From Vulcanimicrobiota bacterium (GTDB lineage Bacteria; Vulcanimicrobiota; JAJTBE01): a stretch of 39,589 bases of DNA. Shown here piece by piece: positions 7,853 through 15,495 of the stretch. How positions within the stretch are numbered: position 1 is the stretch's first letter; every line of letters begins with the position of its first letter. The notes under the pieces are model-generated. The model was not told where the DNA came from. It worked only from the letters and a program-made list of their open reading frames with translations, and made no database searches. The position numbers and the translations under genes are program-made. Location of the stretch: assembly GCA_021107945.1 (NCBI GenBank), contig JAIORV010000215.1, positions 1 to 39,589 of the forward strand, written 5' to 3'.

Positions 7853-8515
7853 ATGAAAGCCAGGATTTTATTCACAATCTGCCTGATATTCCTGACTGTC
7901 GGCAATGCTTTTGCCGGGAACAGGGCAGGCATAACCTTGAAAGAAAAAGTCTATGTCGGCAAAGGAAAGGTTTTTCTTGGACAGATAGCTGATGTAAGCA
8001 CTGATAATAAATCTCTTTCAAAGAGGATAAACGATATTTATATTGCCCGGACGCCTCCTCCAGGCTGCTATGTGCGAGTGTCAAAAAGAATGTTGAAAGT
8101 GAAAATACTCAACGCAGGTTTATCCAACGACGAGTTCAAGTTGAATATGTCTCCCACTGTCAAGGTGTATTCGAGGGAATCCCTGGAGCTGGAAAAGAAG
8201 AAAAGAGAAAAAAAGGCGGAAAAAGTAAAAAATAGACCCGAAAAACCCCGGAGAAAAACCGTCAGGAAGGAATCTCAATCTCAAAAGAAACATCAAAAAA
8301 ATTCAAAACGACCTGAAGAAGAAAATAAGAAAAAGGTTCGCAGGGGAGATCCACTCAAGGTATTCTTTGTGAAAAAGAATCTTGTTATCAAATTGACCGG
8401 CACCGCAGCGGAAACCGGCAAGACCGGTGAAAGGATTCGCGTATATGTCGGAAAGGACAAGAAGGTCTTCAGGGCTGTCTTGCAGGACGAATCAACAGCT
8501 TTAATCGAGTTATGA
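7853..8515 (+). CDS. flgA: P-ring assembly chaperone FlgA with a charged central insertion
   Basis: 220 residues with a signal peptide (residues about 1-21, ending NAFAG). An N-terminal SAF-like half (about 25-108) includes VFLGQIADVS and ARTPPPGCYVRVSKRML. The C-terminal half from residue 163 (RRGDPLKVFFVKKNLVIKL, then GTAAETGKTGERIRVYVG) is the FlgA signature. FlgA is a periplasmic chaperone needed to assemble FlgI into the P ring. The two halves, normally close together, are separated by about 50 Lys/Glu/Arg-rich residues (111-162), probably disordered. The gene lies between flgG and flgH, 12 bp after flgG. The insertion is the odd feature; the family call is firm from the C-terminal motif. 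Confidence 0.88.
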   Translation: MKARILFTICLIFLTVGNAFAGNRAGITLKEKVYVGKGKVFLGQIADVSTDNKSLSKRINDIYIARTPPPGCYVRVSKRMLKVKILNAGLSNDEFKLNMSPTVKVYSRESLELEKKKREKKAEKVKNRPEKPRRKTVRKESQSQKKHQKNSKRPEEENKKKVRRGDPLKVFFVKKNLVIKLTGTAAETGKTGERIRVYVGKDKKVFRAVLQDESTALIEL

Positions 8516-8528
8516 AGAGGTGAAAGGA

Positions 8529-9122
8529 ATGAATTCCTTCAGGATTCTAGTTGGAATATTGCTATCTGTAATTCTCACATGCCACATTGCCGCCGTTGCA
8601 GACTCCCTGCTAAGCGAGTCGGAAGGACTGGGCAACATTTATGAAACGAGAACTGCCAGGAAGGTCGGGGATGTGCTCAAGGTGATTTTTAATGAGAAAA
8701 CGGTCTCATCTCAATCAGCAAAGGGCAAGCTTAAAAGCCAGTATGTTACAGGAGCGGATCAGGGACAGGGCTTGCTTGAAAAATTCCTGGGGCTCGGTCT
8801 CAGTGGCGGACATACACAGGAAATTGATGCAAATACGGTTCAGAAGAATTCAGTTACCGCCCTCATGAGCGCCAGAGTTATCGAAGTGCTTCCCGGCGGA
8901 AATCTGATAATTGAAGGCACAAAGACCGTCGAGGTGAATCATGAAACACAAAAACTTACAATAACCGGAGCAGTCCGCGCAAAAGATATCACCCCCGGCA
9001 ACACCATAGATTCATCCAGGATTGCAAATATGAAGGCCAGAGTAAACGGATTGCCGGTTAACAGGAGCGTCAAGAAACAAAGAGGCGGAATTATAAGGTG
9101 GCTTCTCAATATAGTATTCTGA
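8529..9122 (+). CDS. flgH: Flagellar L-ring protein FlgH
   Basis: 197 residues from ATG 8529, chosen because AGGTG at 8517-8521 is well spaced for it; a GTG at 8520 is the alternative. Family motifs are ARKVGDVLKVIFNEKTVSSQ near residue 40, SALMSARVIEVLPGGNLIIE, then GTKTVEVNHETQKLTITGAV and RAKDITPGNTIDSSRIANMK. FlgH forms the outer-membrane L ring and is normally a lipoprotein. Here the leader reads VILTCHIAAVADS: the Cys has Thr rather than Gly/Ala/Ser before it, and AVA-DS looks like a signal peptidase I site, so lipidation is doubtful. Shorter than the E. coli protein (about 230 residues). Confidence 0.93.
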   Translation: MNSFRILVGILLSVILTCHIAAVADSLLSESEGLGNIYETRTARKVGDVLKVIFNEKTVSSQSAKGKLKSQYVTGADQGQGLLEKFLGLGLSGGHTQEIDANTVQKNSVTALMSARVIEVLPGGNLIIEGTKTVEVNHETQKLTITGAVRAKDITPGNTIDSSRIANMKARVNGLPVNRSVKKQRGGIIRWLLNIVF

Positions 9123-9137
9123 TCCGGAGGGTTAACA

Positions 9138-10424
9138 ATGAAAAGAGCATTCACAATCATTATTGTAATATGTATCCTGATTTCCCTCACAGTGGGATTG
9201 TCATATCCCGCGGAGGTCAAAAAGGATAAGTCCGAAGTGAAAAATCCAGATAATAAGCAAGCTTTGTTGAGGGATCCCGGAAGCGAGAAAACAAAAGTCC
9301 CTGTGGAAGAAGATTCCGGTCAAAAAACTTCTGACAAAAAGGAAGCCGGGGTTGAGGAAGTCGGTATTGAGATGCCCGGGATTCAGATGCCCGGGATTCA
9401 AAAAACCGGGATTCATAATGTGGGGATTCGGAAATCGAAAGTGACCGTCCGCATAAAAGATATTGCATATATACAGGGAACGAACAAAAATCAACTTATC
9501 GGATATGGTCTTGTCACGGGTTTGAGGGGAACCGGGGACAAAACAAAGACAATCTCAAATGTGATGCTTGGTAATATGTTTGAGAACCTGGGCATCAAAA
9601 TCAGTAATAGTGAAATGCAAAGACTTCAGACAAAGAATGTCGCCGTTGTAATGGTTACGGCGGAGCTTCCGGCATCTTTCATGTCCGGTGACGCCATTGA
9701 TGTTACCGTCTCGTCGATTGGCGATGCCAGAAGTCTTGAGGGAGGAGTTCTCATATTCTCCATGCTAAAAGGTCCCGACAGCAAGGTCTATGCCTCGGCA
9801 CAGGGCATGTTAACGGTCGGACTTGAGGGCGGTGGGTCAAAGAGAGGAAGTGCGAAAAAGGCACTTGTGGGCAGAATTCCCGATGGCGGCCTGATCTGTC
9901 GCAATATGGATGTTAACCTGATAAAGGGTGGAAAAATGACCTGGGTACTCAGGAATCCCGATTCCACCACTGTAACACGCGTTGCTAAAGCAATAAACAG
10001 AAAAATGGGCGGAATGACAGCGCGTACCCGGGGGAACAGGTTTATTGTTATCGATATGTCGAGATTCGGCGAAGATGCCGCCTCAATTGTTGGCAGGATA
10101 GGAGAGCTTGAAGTCATTCCGGACACCCGTGCCAGGGTGGTTGTAAATGAGAGAACGGGCACGGTTGTTATGGGAGAAAGGGTGAAAATTCTTCCTGTTG
10201 TGATTTCACATGGAAACCTGACTTTATCCGTTGAAAATAAAAGCAAAGGCTCCAAACAGTCCACCCAAAAGAAAGGCCGGCTGATCAAACTCGGCGGTGA
10301 TGCAACAGTGAGAGACGTCATTGAAGTTCTAAACTATATTGGCGCAAATTCCAACGATATCATCACAATACTCCAGGCGCTGAAAAACGCCGGCGCACTC
10401 CAGGGAGGACTGGAAGTTATATAG
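9138..10424 (+). CDS. flgI: Flagellar P-ring protein FlgI with an extended N-terminal linker
   Basis: 428 residues against about 365 usually. A signal peptide covers about residues 1-25. The mature FlgI core starts near residue 101: VRIKDIAYIQGTNKNQLIGY, then GLVTGLRGTGD, later VTAELPASFMSGDAIDVTVS and VVNERTGTVVMGERVKILPV. FlgI forms the periplasmic P ring around the rod. Between leader and core lie about 75 extra residues, Lys/Glu/Asp-rich, ending in five 5-residue repeats (VGIEM, PGIQM, PGIQK, TGIHN, VGIRK; residues 75-99). The C terminus, VRDVIEVLNYIGANSNDIIT, is standard. Last gene of the operon; no hairpin terminator follows. Confidence 0.95.
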   Translation: MKRAFTIIIVICILISLTVGLSYPAEVKKDKSEVKNPDNKQALLRDPGSEKTKVPVEEDSGQKTSDKKEAGVEEVGIEMPGIQMPGIQKTGIHNVGIRKSKVTVRIKDIAYIQGTNKNQLIGYGLVTGLRGTGDKTKTISNVMLGNMFENLGIKISNSEMQRLQTKNVAVVMVTAELPASFMSGDAIDVTVSSIGDARSLEGGVLIFSMLKGPDSKVYASAQGMLTVGLEGGGSKRGSAKKALVGRIPDGGLICRNMDVNLIKGGKMTWVLRNPDSTTVTRVAKAINRKMGGMTARTRGNRFIVIDMSRFGEDAASIVGRIGELEVIPDTRARVVVNERTGTVVMGERVKILPVVISHGNLTLSVENKSKGSKQSTQKKGRLIKLGGDATVRDVIEVLNYIGANSNDIITILQALKNAGALQGGLEVI

Positions 10425-10483
10425 AAAATGGAAAATGGAAGATGGAAGATGGAAGATGGAGGATGGAGGATGGAGGATGGAGG
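10424..10483. repeat. GGA-rich simple repeat
   Basis: Tandem degenerate 7-bp units (gaaaatg, gaagatg, gaggatg) directly after the flgI stop. They keep a short frame open (10428-10616), which is a repeat artefact rather than a gene. Confidence 0.9.
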
Positions 10484-10652
10484 ACTTATGGATTTTTCAC
10501 CACGGAGCCACGGAGTGCACGAAGAACTTGAAAAAACTCCGTATTCTGAGCCTGCCCTGCCTGCCCTGAACTTATTTCAGGATGGCTTTTTGATGGAACT
10601 CAGATGTCAGATGTGAGGTTATCCAAAACCTCAAAGTCCCGGTATTTTCCCT

Positions 10653-10754
10653 TTTCTAATTTCTAATTTCTAATTTCTAATTTCCCATTTCCCTTTTCCT
10701 TTTTCCCTCTCCCCTTTCCCATTTCCTATTTCCCATTTCCTATTTCCCATTTCC
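10653..10754. repeat. TTTCTAA / TTTCCCA simple repeat
   Basis: About 100 bp of pyrimidine-rich 7-bp units: tttctaa at first, then tttccca, tttcctа-like and tttcccc variants. No coding or structural RNA signal was seen. Confidence 0.9.
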
Positions 10755-10766
10755 AATCATGGTAGC

Positions 10767-10861
10767 GGAGGTTTTTAAACCTCCATGAGATTAACCCCCG
10801 GATTTATCCGGGGGAACAAAGGCAACCCACCACCCTTACTGCATTAGCCGCTTTAGCGGCT
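10767..10861. repeat. Cluster of three palindromic hairpins
   Basis: GGAGGTTTTTAAACCTCC at 10767-10784, CCCCCGGATTTATCCGGGGG at 10795-10814 and AGCCGCTTTAGCGGCT at 10846-10861. The linker between the first two, read on the minus strand as ggttaatctcatgg-like sequence, recurs at 32526-32542 next to a different CCCCC...GGGGG hairpin, so these are parts of a modular repeat family. Confidence 0.85.
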
Positions 10862-10937
10862 TCCCGATAAGGAAAGAATGAAAACGGAGACGGATAGATT
10901 TTCCACCCAAATCCTGGGGTGGTCTGAATAAATTCAA

Positions 10938-11068
10938 CAGGACTTTCGCAAACGTCATTCCGAACTTGTTTAGGAATCTAACAATGACAACGTTTTTGCA
11001 ATAGATCCTGAAAACAAGTTCAGGATGACTTATTCAATCCGGTTCTTATTAAAAATGCGTAAGTCCTG
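10938..11068. repeat. Short MITE-like element, second copy
   Basis: 131 bp between CAGGACTTTCGCA (10938-10950) and TGCGTAAGTCCTG (11056-11068), which pair at 12 of 13 positions. The interior includes gtcattccgaacttgtttag and aagttcaggatgac and has no reading frame. Confidence 0.75.
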
Positions 11069-11187
11069 ATACAAATTTTACAAACTATTCTTAACCGAAT
11101 TAGTCTTGCCATCATCTAAAACCTCAAAACAACTGAGGGCGATTGCCTGCTACCCGGATAATATTTTTAATTATGGGGAGCATAATA

Positions 11188-11282
11188 AACATGAGGTGTA
11201 AACGAGGTACACCGTTTGCAATCAGAAATACGACCGTTGGTCTATCAATCCCTTGAACCCTCTGTGGTATTTCGCGGTGAAA
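11188..11282. repeat. 95-bp dispersed repeat, copy 1
   Basis: Runs from aacatgaggtgtaaacgagg to ttcgcggtgaaa. An inverted copy with scattered substitutions lies at 34089-34181. No coding potential was seen. Confidence 0.85.
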
Positions 11283-11529
11283 CCACTTTTTCGACCCTTA
11301 CTCCATTTCCATTTCTCGTTGTGATAGCCTTACTGTTCAGTCTGATCTCTTCAAAAAATGAATATAAATACTAATTCATGAATCGAAAAATTTGAGAAAA
11401 AATTAGAAAAAATTAATGAAGGATCTTTTTTTGTATCTGTAAATACCGGATGTGGAACTGTAAAAAGTTTATACAGCTAAAATATTTAAATCTCAAACAT
11501 AAAAAATTCTGATGATAAGGTGTTTATTT

Positions 11530-11856
11530 ATGAAGATAGGAGATGTCTATAAGGTGCCGTTCAATCGTCATCATAAAACGATCAATCCAAACATCGATGC
11601 ATATGAATTTGCCGCACCGGCGGAAACCAAAACCGACAGGGTTGCATTCAACCCGGTCAAACAGGTTTTCTCCCGGGTAAATGAATCCCAATTGAGAGCC
11701 GAGAATTCTCTGGAGAGTTTTTCGGTCGGAGAGTCGGAGAATATTCATCGGGTCATTGTTGACATGGAAGAAGCTCTCCTGAATCTCAAGTTCGCCACAC
11801 AGGTCAGAAATAAAGTTGTCGATGCATATCAGGAAATCATGAGAATGCAGGTTTAA
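11530..11856 (+). CDS. fliE: Flagellar hook-basal body complex protein FliE
   Basis: 108 residues from ATG 11530, with an AAGGTG about 8 nt upstream; the ATG at 11512 lacks a site. The C-terminal half is diagnostic: ENIHRVIVDMEEALLNLKFA, then TQVRNKVVDAYQEIMRMQV, ending in the near-invariant AYQEIMRMqi. FliE sits between the MS ring and the proximal rod. It precedes flgB here, whereas in most operons it follows flgC. First gene of the fliE-to-fliP operon. Confidence 0.95.
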   Translation: MKIGDVYKVPFNRHHKTINPNIDAYEFAAPAETKTDRVAFNPVKQVFSRVNESQLRAENSLESFSVGESENIHRVIVDMEEALLNLKFATQVRNKVVDAYQEIMRMQV

Positions 11857-11967
11857 GCCATTTATAGAAAATGGTAAGAAACTAACTTTTTAACCATGGC
11901 TCCATTAATAGAAATTTTTTTTAAAGAATTAACAGAAGTTATAAAAGCTTAGCCGGGAGGAATAAAA

Positions 11968-12375
11968 TTGCAAAACATCCTATCTTCACCGGGCTCCCGT
12001 GGAATGAAAAAAATGTTGGATGCCTGCACATTGAGACAAAAGTTCATTTTGAACAATATCGCCAATGAAAAGACCCCGGATTATGTTGCTAAAGATATTG
12101 ACTTCAAAGGCATGTTGCAGGCTTCCAGAACCGGCTCGCCCCTTTGCGGATTTAATAGCACCAACAAGAACCATTTCCCTCCTGCAACCGGTGATGACGA
12201 TTCCCCATTTCGAATGAACGGACAATTTGTGCGAATGTTTGTGAACAGCAAAGAGACCACAGAGGAAGAAGAAATGGTAAATCTTGCCGCCAATTCCCTC
12301 ACATACAGGGCGGCAACCGATCTTCTCTCGAGGAAATTTCGCCTGATTTCAACCGCAATAACAGGGGGAAAATAA
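11968..12375 (+). CDS. flgB: Flagellar basal-body rod protein FlgB
   Basis: 135 residues from a TTG start, selected because GGGAGG lies 7 nt upstream and no ATG fits the conserved N terminus. LRQKFILNNIANEKTPDYVA followed by KDIDFKGML is the FlgB rod motif (..R...la.NiAN..TPgY.a.di.F). The C terminus, EEEMVNLAANSLTYRAATDL, is the matching rod C-terminal motif. FlgB is the most proximal rod protein. flgC starts 1 bp after its stop, indicating tight coupling. Confidence 0.94.
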   Translation: MQNILSSPGSRGMKKMLDACTLRQKFILNNIANEKTPDYVAKDIDFKGMLQASRTGSPLCGFNSTNKNHFPPATGDDDSPFRMNGQFVRMFVNSKETTEEEEMVNLAANSLTYRAATDLLSRKFRLISTAITGGK

Positions 12376-12376
12376 T

Positions 12377-12808
12377 ATGAATTTCTTTTCAGATCTCAGA
12401 ATAAGCGCATCGGGAATGAAAGCGGAAAGAAAGCGCATGGATATAATTTCAAACAATATTGCAAATATTAACAATCCCCAAACACCCGGCGAACGGGTTT
12501 TCCAAACACAGAGACTGATAACAAAATCCGGTGCACCCAAGTTCAATAACTGGCTTGCGGGATTCAGAGTGATGCCCGGTAAGGGCGTGGAAGTAACCGG
12601 TATTGTTGAAGACAGCACTCCCCCCAGAATGTCCTTCGAACCCGGAAACCCGCTGGCCGACAGCGAGGGTTATGTTGCATATCCCGGAGTCAGTATGATT
12701 GATGAAATGGTAAGGGCAATGTCTGCATCACGATCCTATGATGCAAACCTGACGGCTTTTAACGAAACAAAGCGTATGTTCAACCGCGCATTGGAAATAG
12801 GTAAATAA
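12377..12808 (+). CDS. flgC: Flagellar basal-body rod protein FlgC
   Basis: 143 residues, typical length. The N terminus, LRISASGMKAERKRMDIISN followed by NIANINNPQTPGERVFQTQR, and the C terminus, YVAYPGVSMIDEMVRAMSAS then RSYDANLTAFNETKRMFNRA, are textbook FlgC. It is a proximal rod subunit. fliF begins 31 bp downstream. Confidence 0.96.
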   Translation: MNFFSDLRISASGMKAERKRMDIISNNIANINNPQTPGERVFQTQRLITKSGAPKFNNWLAGFRVMPGKGVEVTGIVEDSTPPRMSFEPGNPLADSEGYVAYPGVSMIDEMVRAMSASRSYDANLTAFNETKRMFNRALEIGK

Positions 12809-12839
12809 TTTTAAAAAATTTTAAGTTCCGGAGAGATAA

Positions 12840-14459
12840 ATGGGCGAAGCGATAAAAAATCTTACGGTGCCTTTCAAAGACAAACTCGAAGGCTTTATGA
12901 ATATGAGCCCGAACCAAAAGGTTCTGGCTCTTACTGTTTGCGCATTTATCATATCCGGATTAATTGCGATGTTTTTCTGGGTAAACAAGGTCAACCACAG
13001 CGTTCTCTACCGTAACCTGAGCATGAATGATGCCGGTAAGATCGTGAAATTATTACAAGACAAGAAAGTCAACTACAAATTAAAAGACGATGGAACAACT
13101 ATCCTTGCCCCGATGGACAAGATACATCAACTTCGTCTTGAACTTGCAAATCAGGGACTTCCCAAAAATGGAGATATGGGATTTGAGATATTTGACAGAA
13201 CTGATTTTCAATCATCGGAGTTTGGCGAGAACATCAAATATGTAAGAGCGCTCCAGGGAGAACTTTCAAAGACGATAACCAGTCTCGATGCAATCGCAAA
13301 GGCTCGGGTAAATTTATCATTACCGCGCAGACGCATTTACCTGGGAAAGGATTCTGAGCCATCCGCTTCGGTGTTGCTGGATCTCAAGCAAGGTCAGACA
13401 ATTAACGAAGAGCAAATCAAAGGGGTTGCTCAAGTGGTGGCATGCAGCGTTCACGGAATGAAGCTTGAGAATGTCACAATTATGAGTACCGGCGGCAGGC
13501 TTCTCTCTGATTTTATCCAGGAAAGCGGGTATGGACTGAGCAACCAGGAGCTAAAAATCTGCAGGCGTATCGAGAAGGAAACTGAGCAAAAGGTGAGATC
13601 CCTGCTGGATTCCTCGCTGGGTCCCGGCAGCGCTGTCGTAAATGCGCATGCGGAGATTAAGACCGATTCCAGGACAATAAGAAAAGAGACATACGAGCCT
13701 GTTGAGGGAAACACCGGTATAGTTCGCAGCTCACAGTCGGTTGTAGAAAATTATGACGAGAAGAGCGAAGCTTCAACGAAAGCCACCAAGAAAGCTCCCA
13801 AGAAAGACTCCAAGAAAGACTCCAAGAAAGAAACAACAAGTGCAAAAGCTTCAACCGAGGAAGGTAAAACGGATAACAAGGGTCCTGTTTATATACAGAA
13901 GAGTGATGTTGTCAATTATGAAATCTCCAAAGTAATCGAGGAGATGAAAATATCGCCCGGCAAGTTGAAAAAATTGAGCGTCGGTGTTCTTGTCAATACT
14001 TCCTCCGGTATAACCGCCGGTCAATTAAAAGACCTAAAGGCTGTCATTGCCTCCGTTTCCGGTATAAATCCCCAAAGAGGCGATGTCCTGACTGTAAGGG
14101 CTATCAAGTTCAAAATAATAGAGATACCGGAAGAAGAAGAGGAAAAGAATCAAATTGAAAAATATATCAATAAATTTGCTCCATACATTATTCCATGTTT
14201 TTCTCCTTTCCTGATTTTTATCTTTCTGCTTACTCAGCTCAAAAGAAACAATCGCGGGGGTTCCAAAAGAAGTAAGAAGTCGGCTGTTGAAGATGAGAGC
14301 ATTTCTCTTCTCAAGGCTGAAAGATCGCCCGTTTTTGAAAAGCCCGGTTTCAAGAAGGAACCGGTTGATAACTCGGCCAGGGATAATATCCGCGAGCTTG
14401 CCAAGGATAATCCCAAGGAAGTTGCTCGAATAATTGAAAAATTGGCATCCGGAGAGTGA
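12840..14459 (+). CDS. fliF: Flagellar MS-ring protein FliF
   Basis: 539 residues. A first membrane segment is near residues 29-50 (LTVCAFIISGLIAMFFWV), followed by the ring-building motifs VLYRNLSMNDAGKIVKLLQD, LRLELANQGLPKNGDMGFEI, FGENIKYVRALQGELSKTI and ARVNLSLP. A second membrane segment is at about 445-465 (YIIPCFSPFLIFIFLL), and the C terminus (AKDNPKEVARIIEKLAS) is the FliG-binding tail. FliF is the membrane ring on which the motor is built. A Lys-rich low-complexity stretch (KKAPKKDSKKDSKKE, about residues 311-340) replaces the usual short periplasmic loop. Confidence 0.97.
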   Translation: MGEAIKNLTVPFKDKLEGFMNMSPNQKVLALTVCAFIISGLIAMFFWVNKVNHSVLYRNLSMNDAGKIVKLLQDKKVNYKLKDDGTTILAPMDKIHQLRLELANQGLPKNGDMGFEIFDRTDFQSSEFGENIKYVRALQGELSKTITSLDAIAKARVNLSLPRRRIYLGKDSEPSASVLLDLKQGQTINEEQIKGVAQVVACSVHGMKLENVTIMSTGGRLLSDFIQESGYGLSNQELKICRRIEKETEQKVRSLLDSSLGPGSAVVNAHAEIKTDSRTIRKETYEPVEGNTGIVRSSQSVVENYDEKSEASTKATKKAPKKDSKKDSKKETTSAKASTEEGKTDNKGPVYIQKSDVVNYEISKVIEEMKISPGKLKKLSVGVLVNTSSGITAGQLKDLKAVIASVSGINPQRGDVLTVRAIKFKIIEIPEEEEEKNQIEKYINKFAPYIIPCFSPFLIFIFLLTQLKRNNRGGSKRSKKSAVEDESISLLKAERSPVFEKPGFKKEPVDNSARDNIRELAKDNPKEVARIIEKLASGE

Positions 14460-14466
14460 TTAAAAA

Positions 14467-15495
14467 GTGCCTGCTGAAACAGAAAACAATTCTATGTCAA
14501 TGGGTAAAAGAAAAGCGGCAATATTATTAAAAATGCTGGATATCGATGGCGTTACCAATGTAACCAGGTATATGAGCCAACTTAAAGTACAGGAGCTTGC
14601 CTATATAGCTACAGATATCAAGAATATACCCAAAGATGAGCTTGATAGTGTTGTGACCGAATTCAATGAAATGATGCCGTCAAGTTCAGAGACAGTCTCC
14701 TTTGATAGTAATTTTGCCACCGAACTCCTGAAAAGACAAGTAAAAGAAGACAAATATTTCGCCCTTGATTTCCTCAAGCGTACCAACCTGATGCAGGAGG
14801 ATCTTACCCAAAGCTACCTCCTCAGAGAGAAGCTCTTGATAAAACAATTGACGGATACCATAATTAGTGAGCATCCTCAGGTTGCAGCATTTATTATGTC
14901 ATATCTTCCCATTGATAAGGCGGGAAAGATAATGTCAAAAATATCTCCAGAGCGTTATACCGATCTTGTCTATAGAATTTACAACATGAAAGCTCCAAAC
15001 GGTATGGCTCTCAAGCATCTGGATGTAATACTCGGTGAAAAATTGAATTGCCTGGTTACATCGGGTACAACGGATGTGGGTGGTATTGATTCACTTGTCA
15101 AGATTATAAAAGGAACAAGCGGAAATATTCAAAAGTCAATAATCGAGAACCTGGATAATGAACACCCTGAATTATGCGAGCAGGTAAAACAGCGTATTAT
15201 TGTTTTTGAGGATATCGTTCTTCTTGATGGTCGAAGTGTTCAGAAAGTCCTCAAAGAAATTGATATGCACACCCTTGCTCTTGCGGTTAAAAAAGTTGGC
15301 GATGAAATCAGGGATATCATTATCTCGAATCTTTCCGAAAGAGCAGGTTGTACACTTAAGGAGGAGATGGACTCCCTGGGGAAAGTACCTCTGAGGGAAG
15401 TGGAATCGGCACAGCAAAAAATCGTAGAAATCATCCGACAGATGAAAGAACGTGATGAAATCACCATCAGGAGAGAAGGAGAAATCTATGTCTGA
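14467..15495 (+). CDS. fliG: Flagellar motor switch protein FliG
   Basis: 342 residues from a GTG start, with GGAGAG in the fliF 3' end as a moderately distant ribosome site. The middle domain has EHPQVAAFIMSYLPIDKAGK (the EHPQ motif). The C-terminal torque domain includes FEDIVLLDGRSVQKVLKEID and LALAVKKVGDEIRDIIISNL, followed by SERAGCTLKEEMDSLGKVPL with the charged ridge residues. FliG couples FliF to FliM and receives force from MotA. Length is normal for the family. It overlaps fliH by 8 bp. Confidence 0.97.
   Translation: MPAETENNSMSMGKRKAAILLKMLDIDGVTNVTRYMSQLKVQELAYIATDIKNIPKDELDSVVTEFNEMMPSSSETVSFDSNFATELLKRQVKEDKYFALDFLKRTNLMQEDLTQSYLLREKLLIKQLTDTIISEHPQVAAFIMSYLPIDKAGKIMSKISPERYTDLVYRIYNMKAPNGMALKHLDVILGEKLNCLVTSGTTDVGGIDSLVKIIKGTSGNIQKSIIENLDNEHPELCEQVKQRIIVFEDIVLLDGRSVQKVLKEIDMHTLALAVKKVGDEIRDIIISNLSERAGCTLKEEMDSLGKVPLREVESAQQKIVEIIRQMKERDEITIRREGEIYV

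Larger units (their letters stand above)
10425..11529. other. 1.1-kb repeat-filled intergenic region between flgI and fliE
   Basis: No gene is supported. From left to right: a GGA-rich simple repeat, a ttttcaccacggagccacggag motif near 10495, the AATTTCTA/ATTTCCC simple repeat, three palindromes at 10767-10861, the MITE-like element at 10938-11068, a 95-bp repeat at 11188-11282 with an inverted copy at 34089-34181, and an A/T-rich leader before fliE in which I found no recognisable sigma-28 or sigma-54 promoter. Confidence 0.8.

Noticed and set aside
10428-10616. 62-residue frame after flgI
   Set aside because: Encodes MEDGGWRMEDGG-type peptides from the GGA-rich simple repeat and then dispersed repeat sequence; no ribosome site.
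11396-11529. Sigma-54 or sigma-28 promoter before fliE
   Set aside because: Searched for TGGCAC-N5-TTGC and TAAA-N14/15-GCCGAT patterns; nothing acceptable was found. The promoter of this operon remains unidentified.
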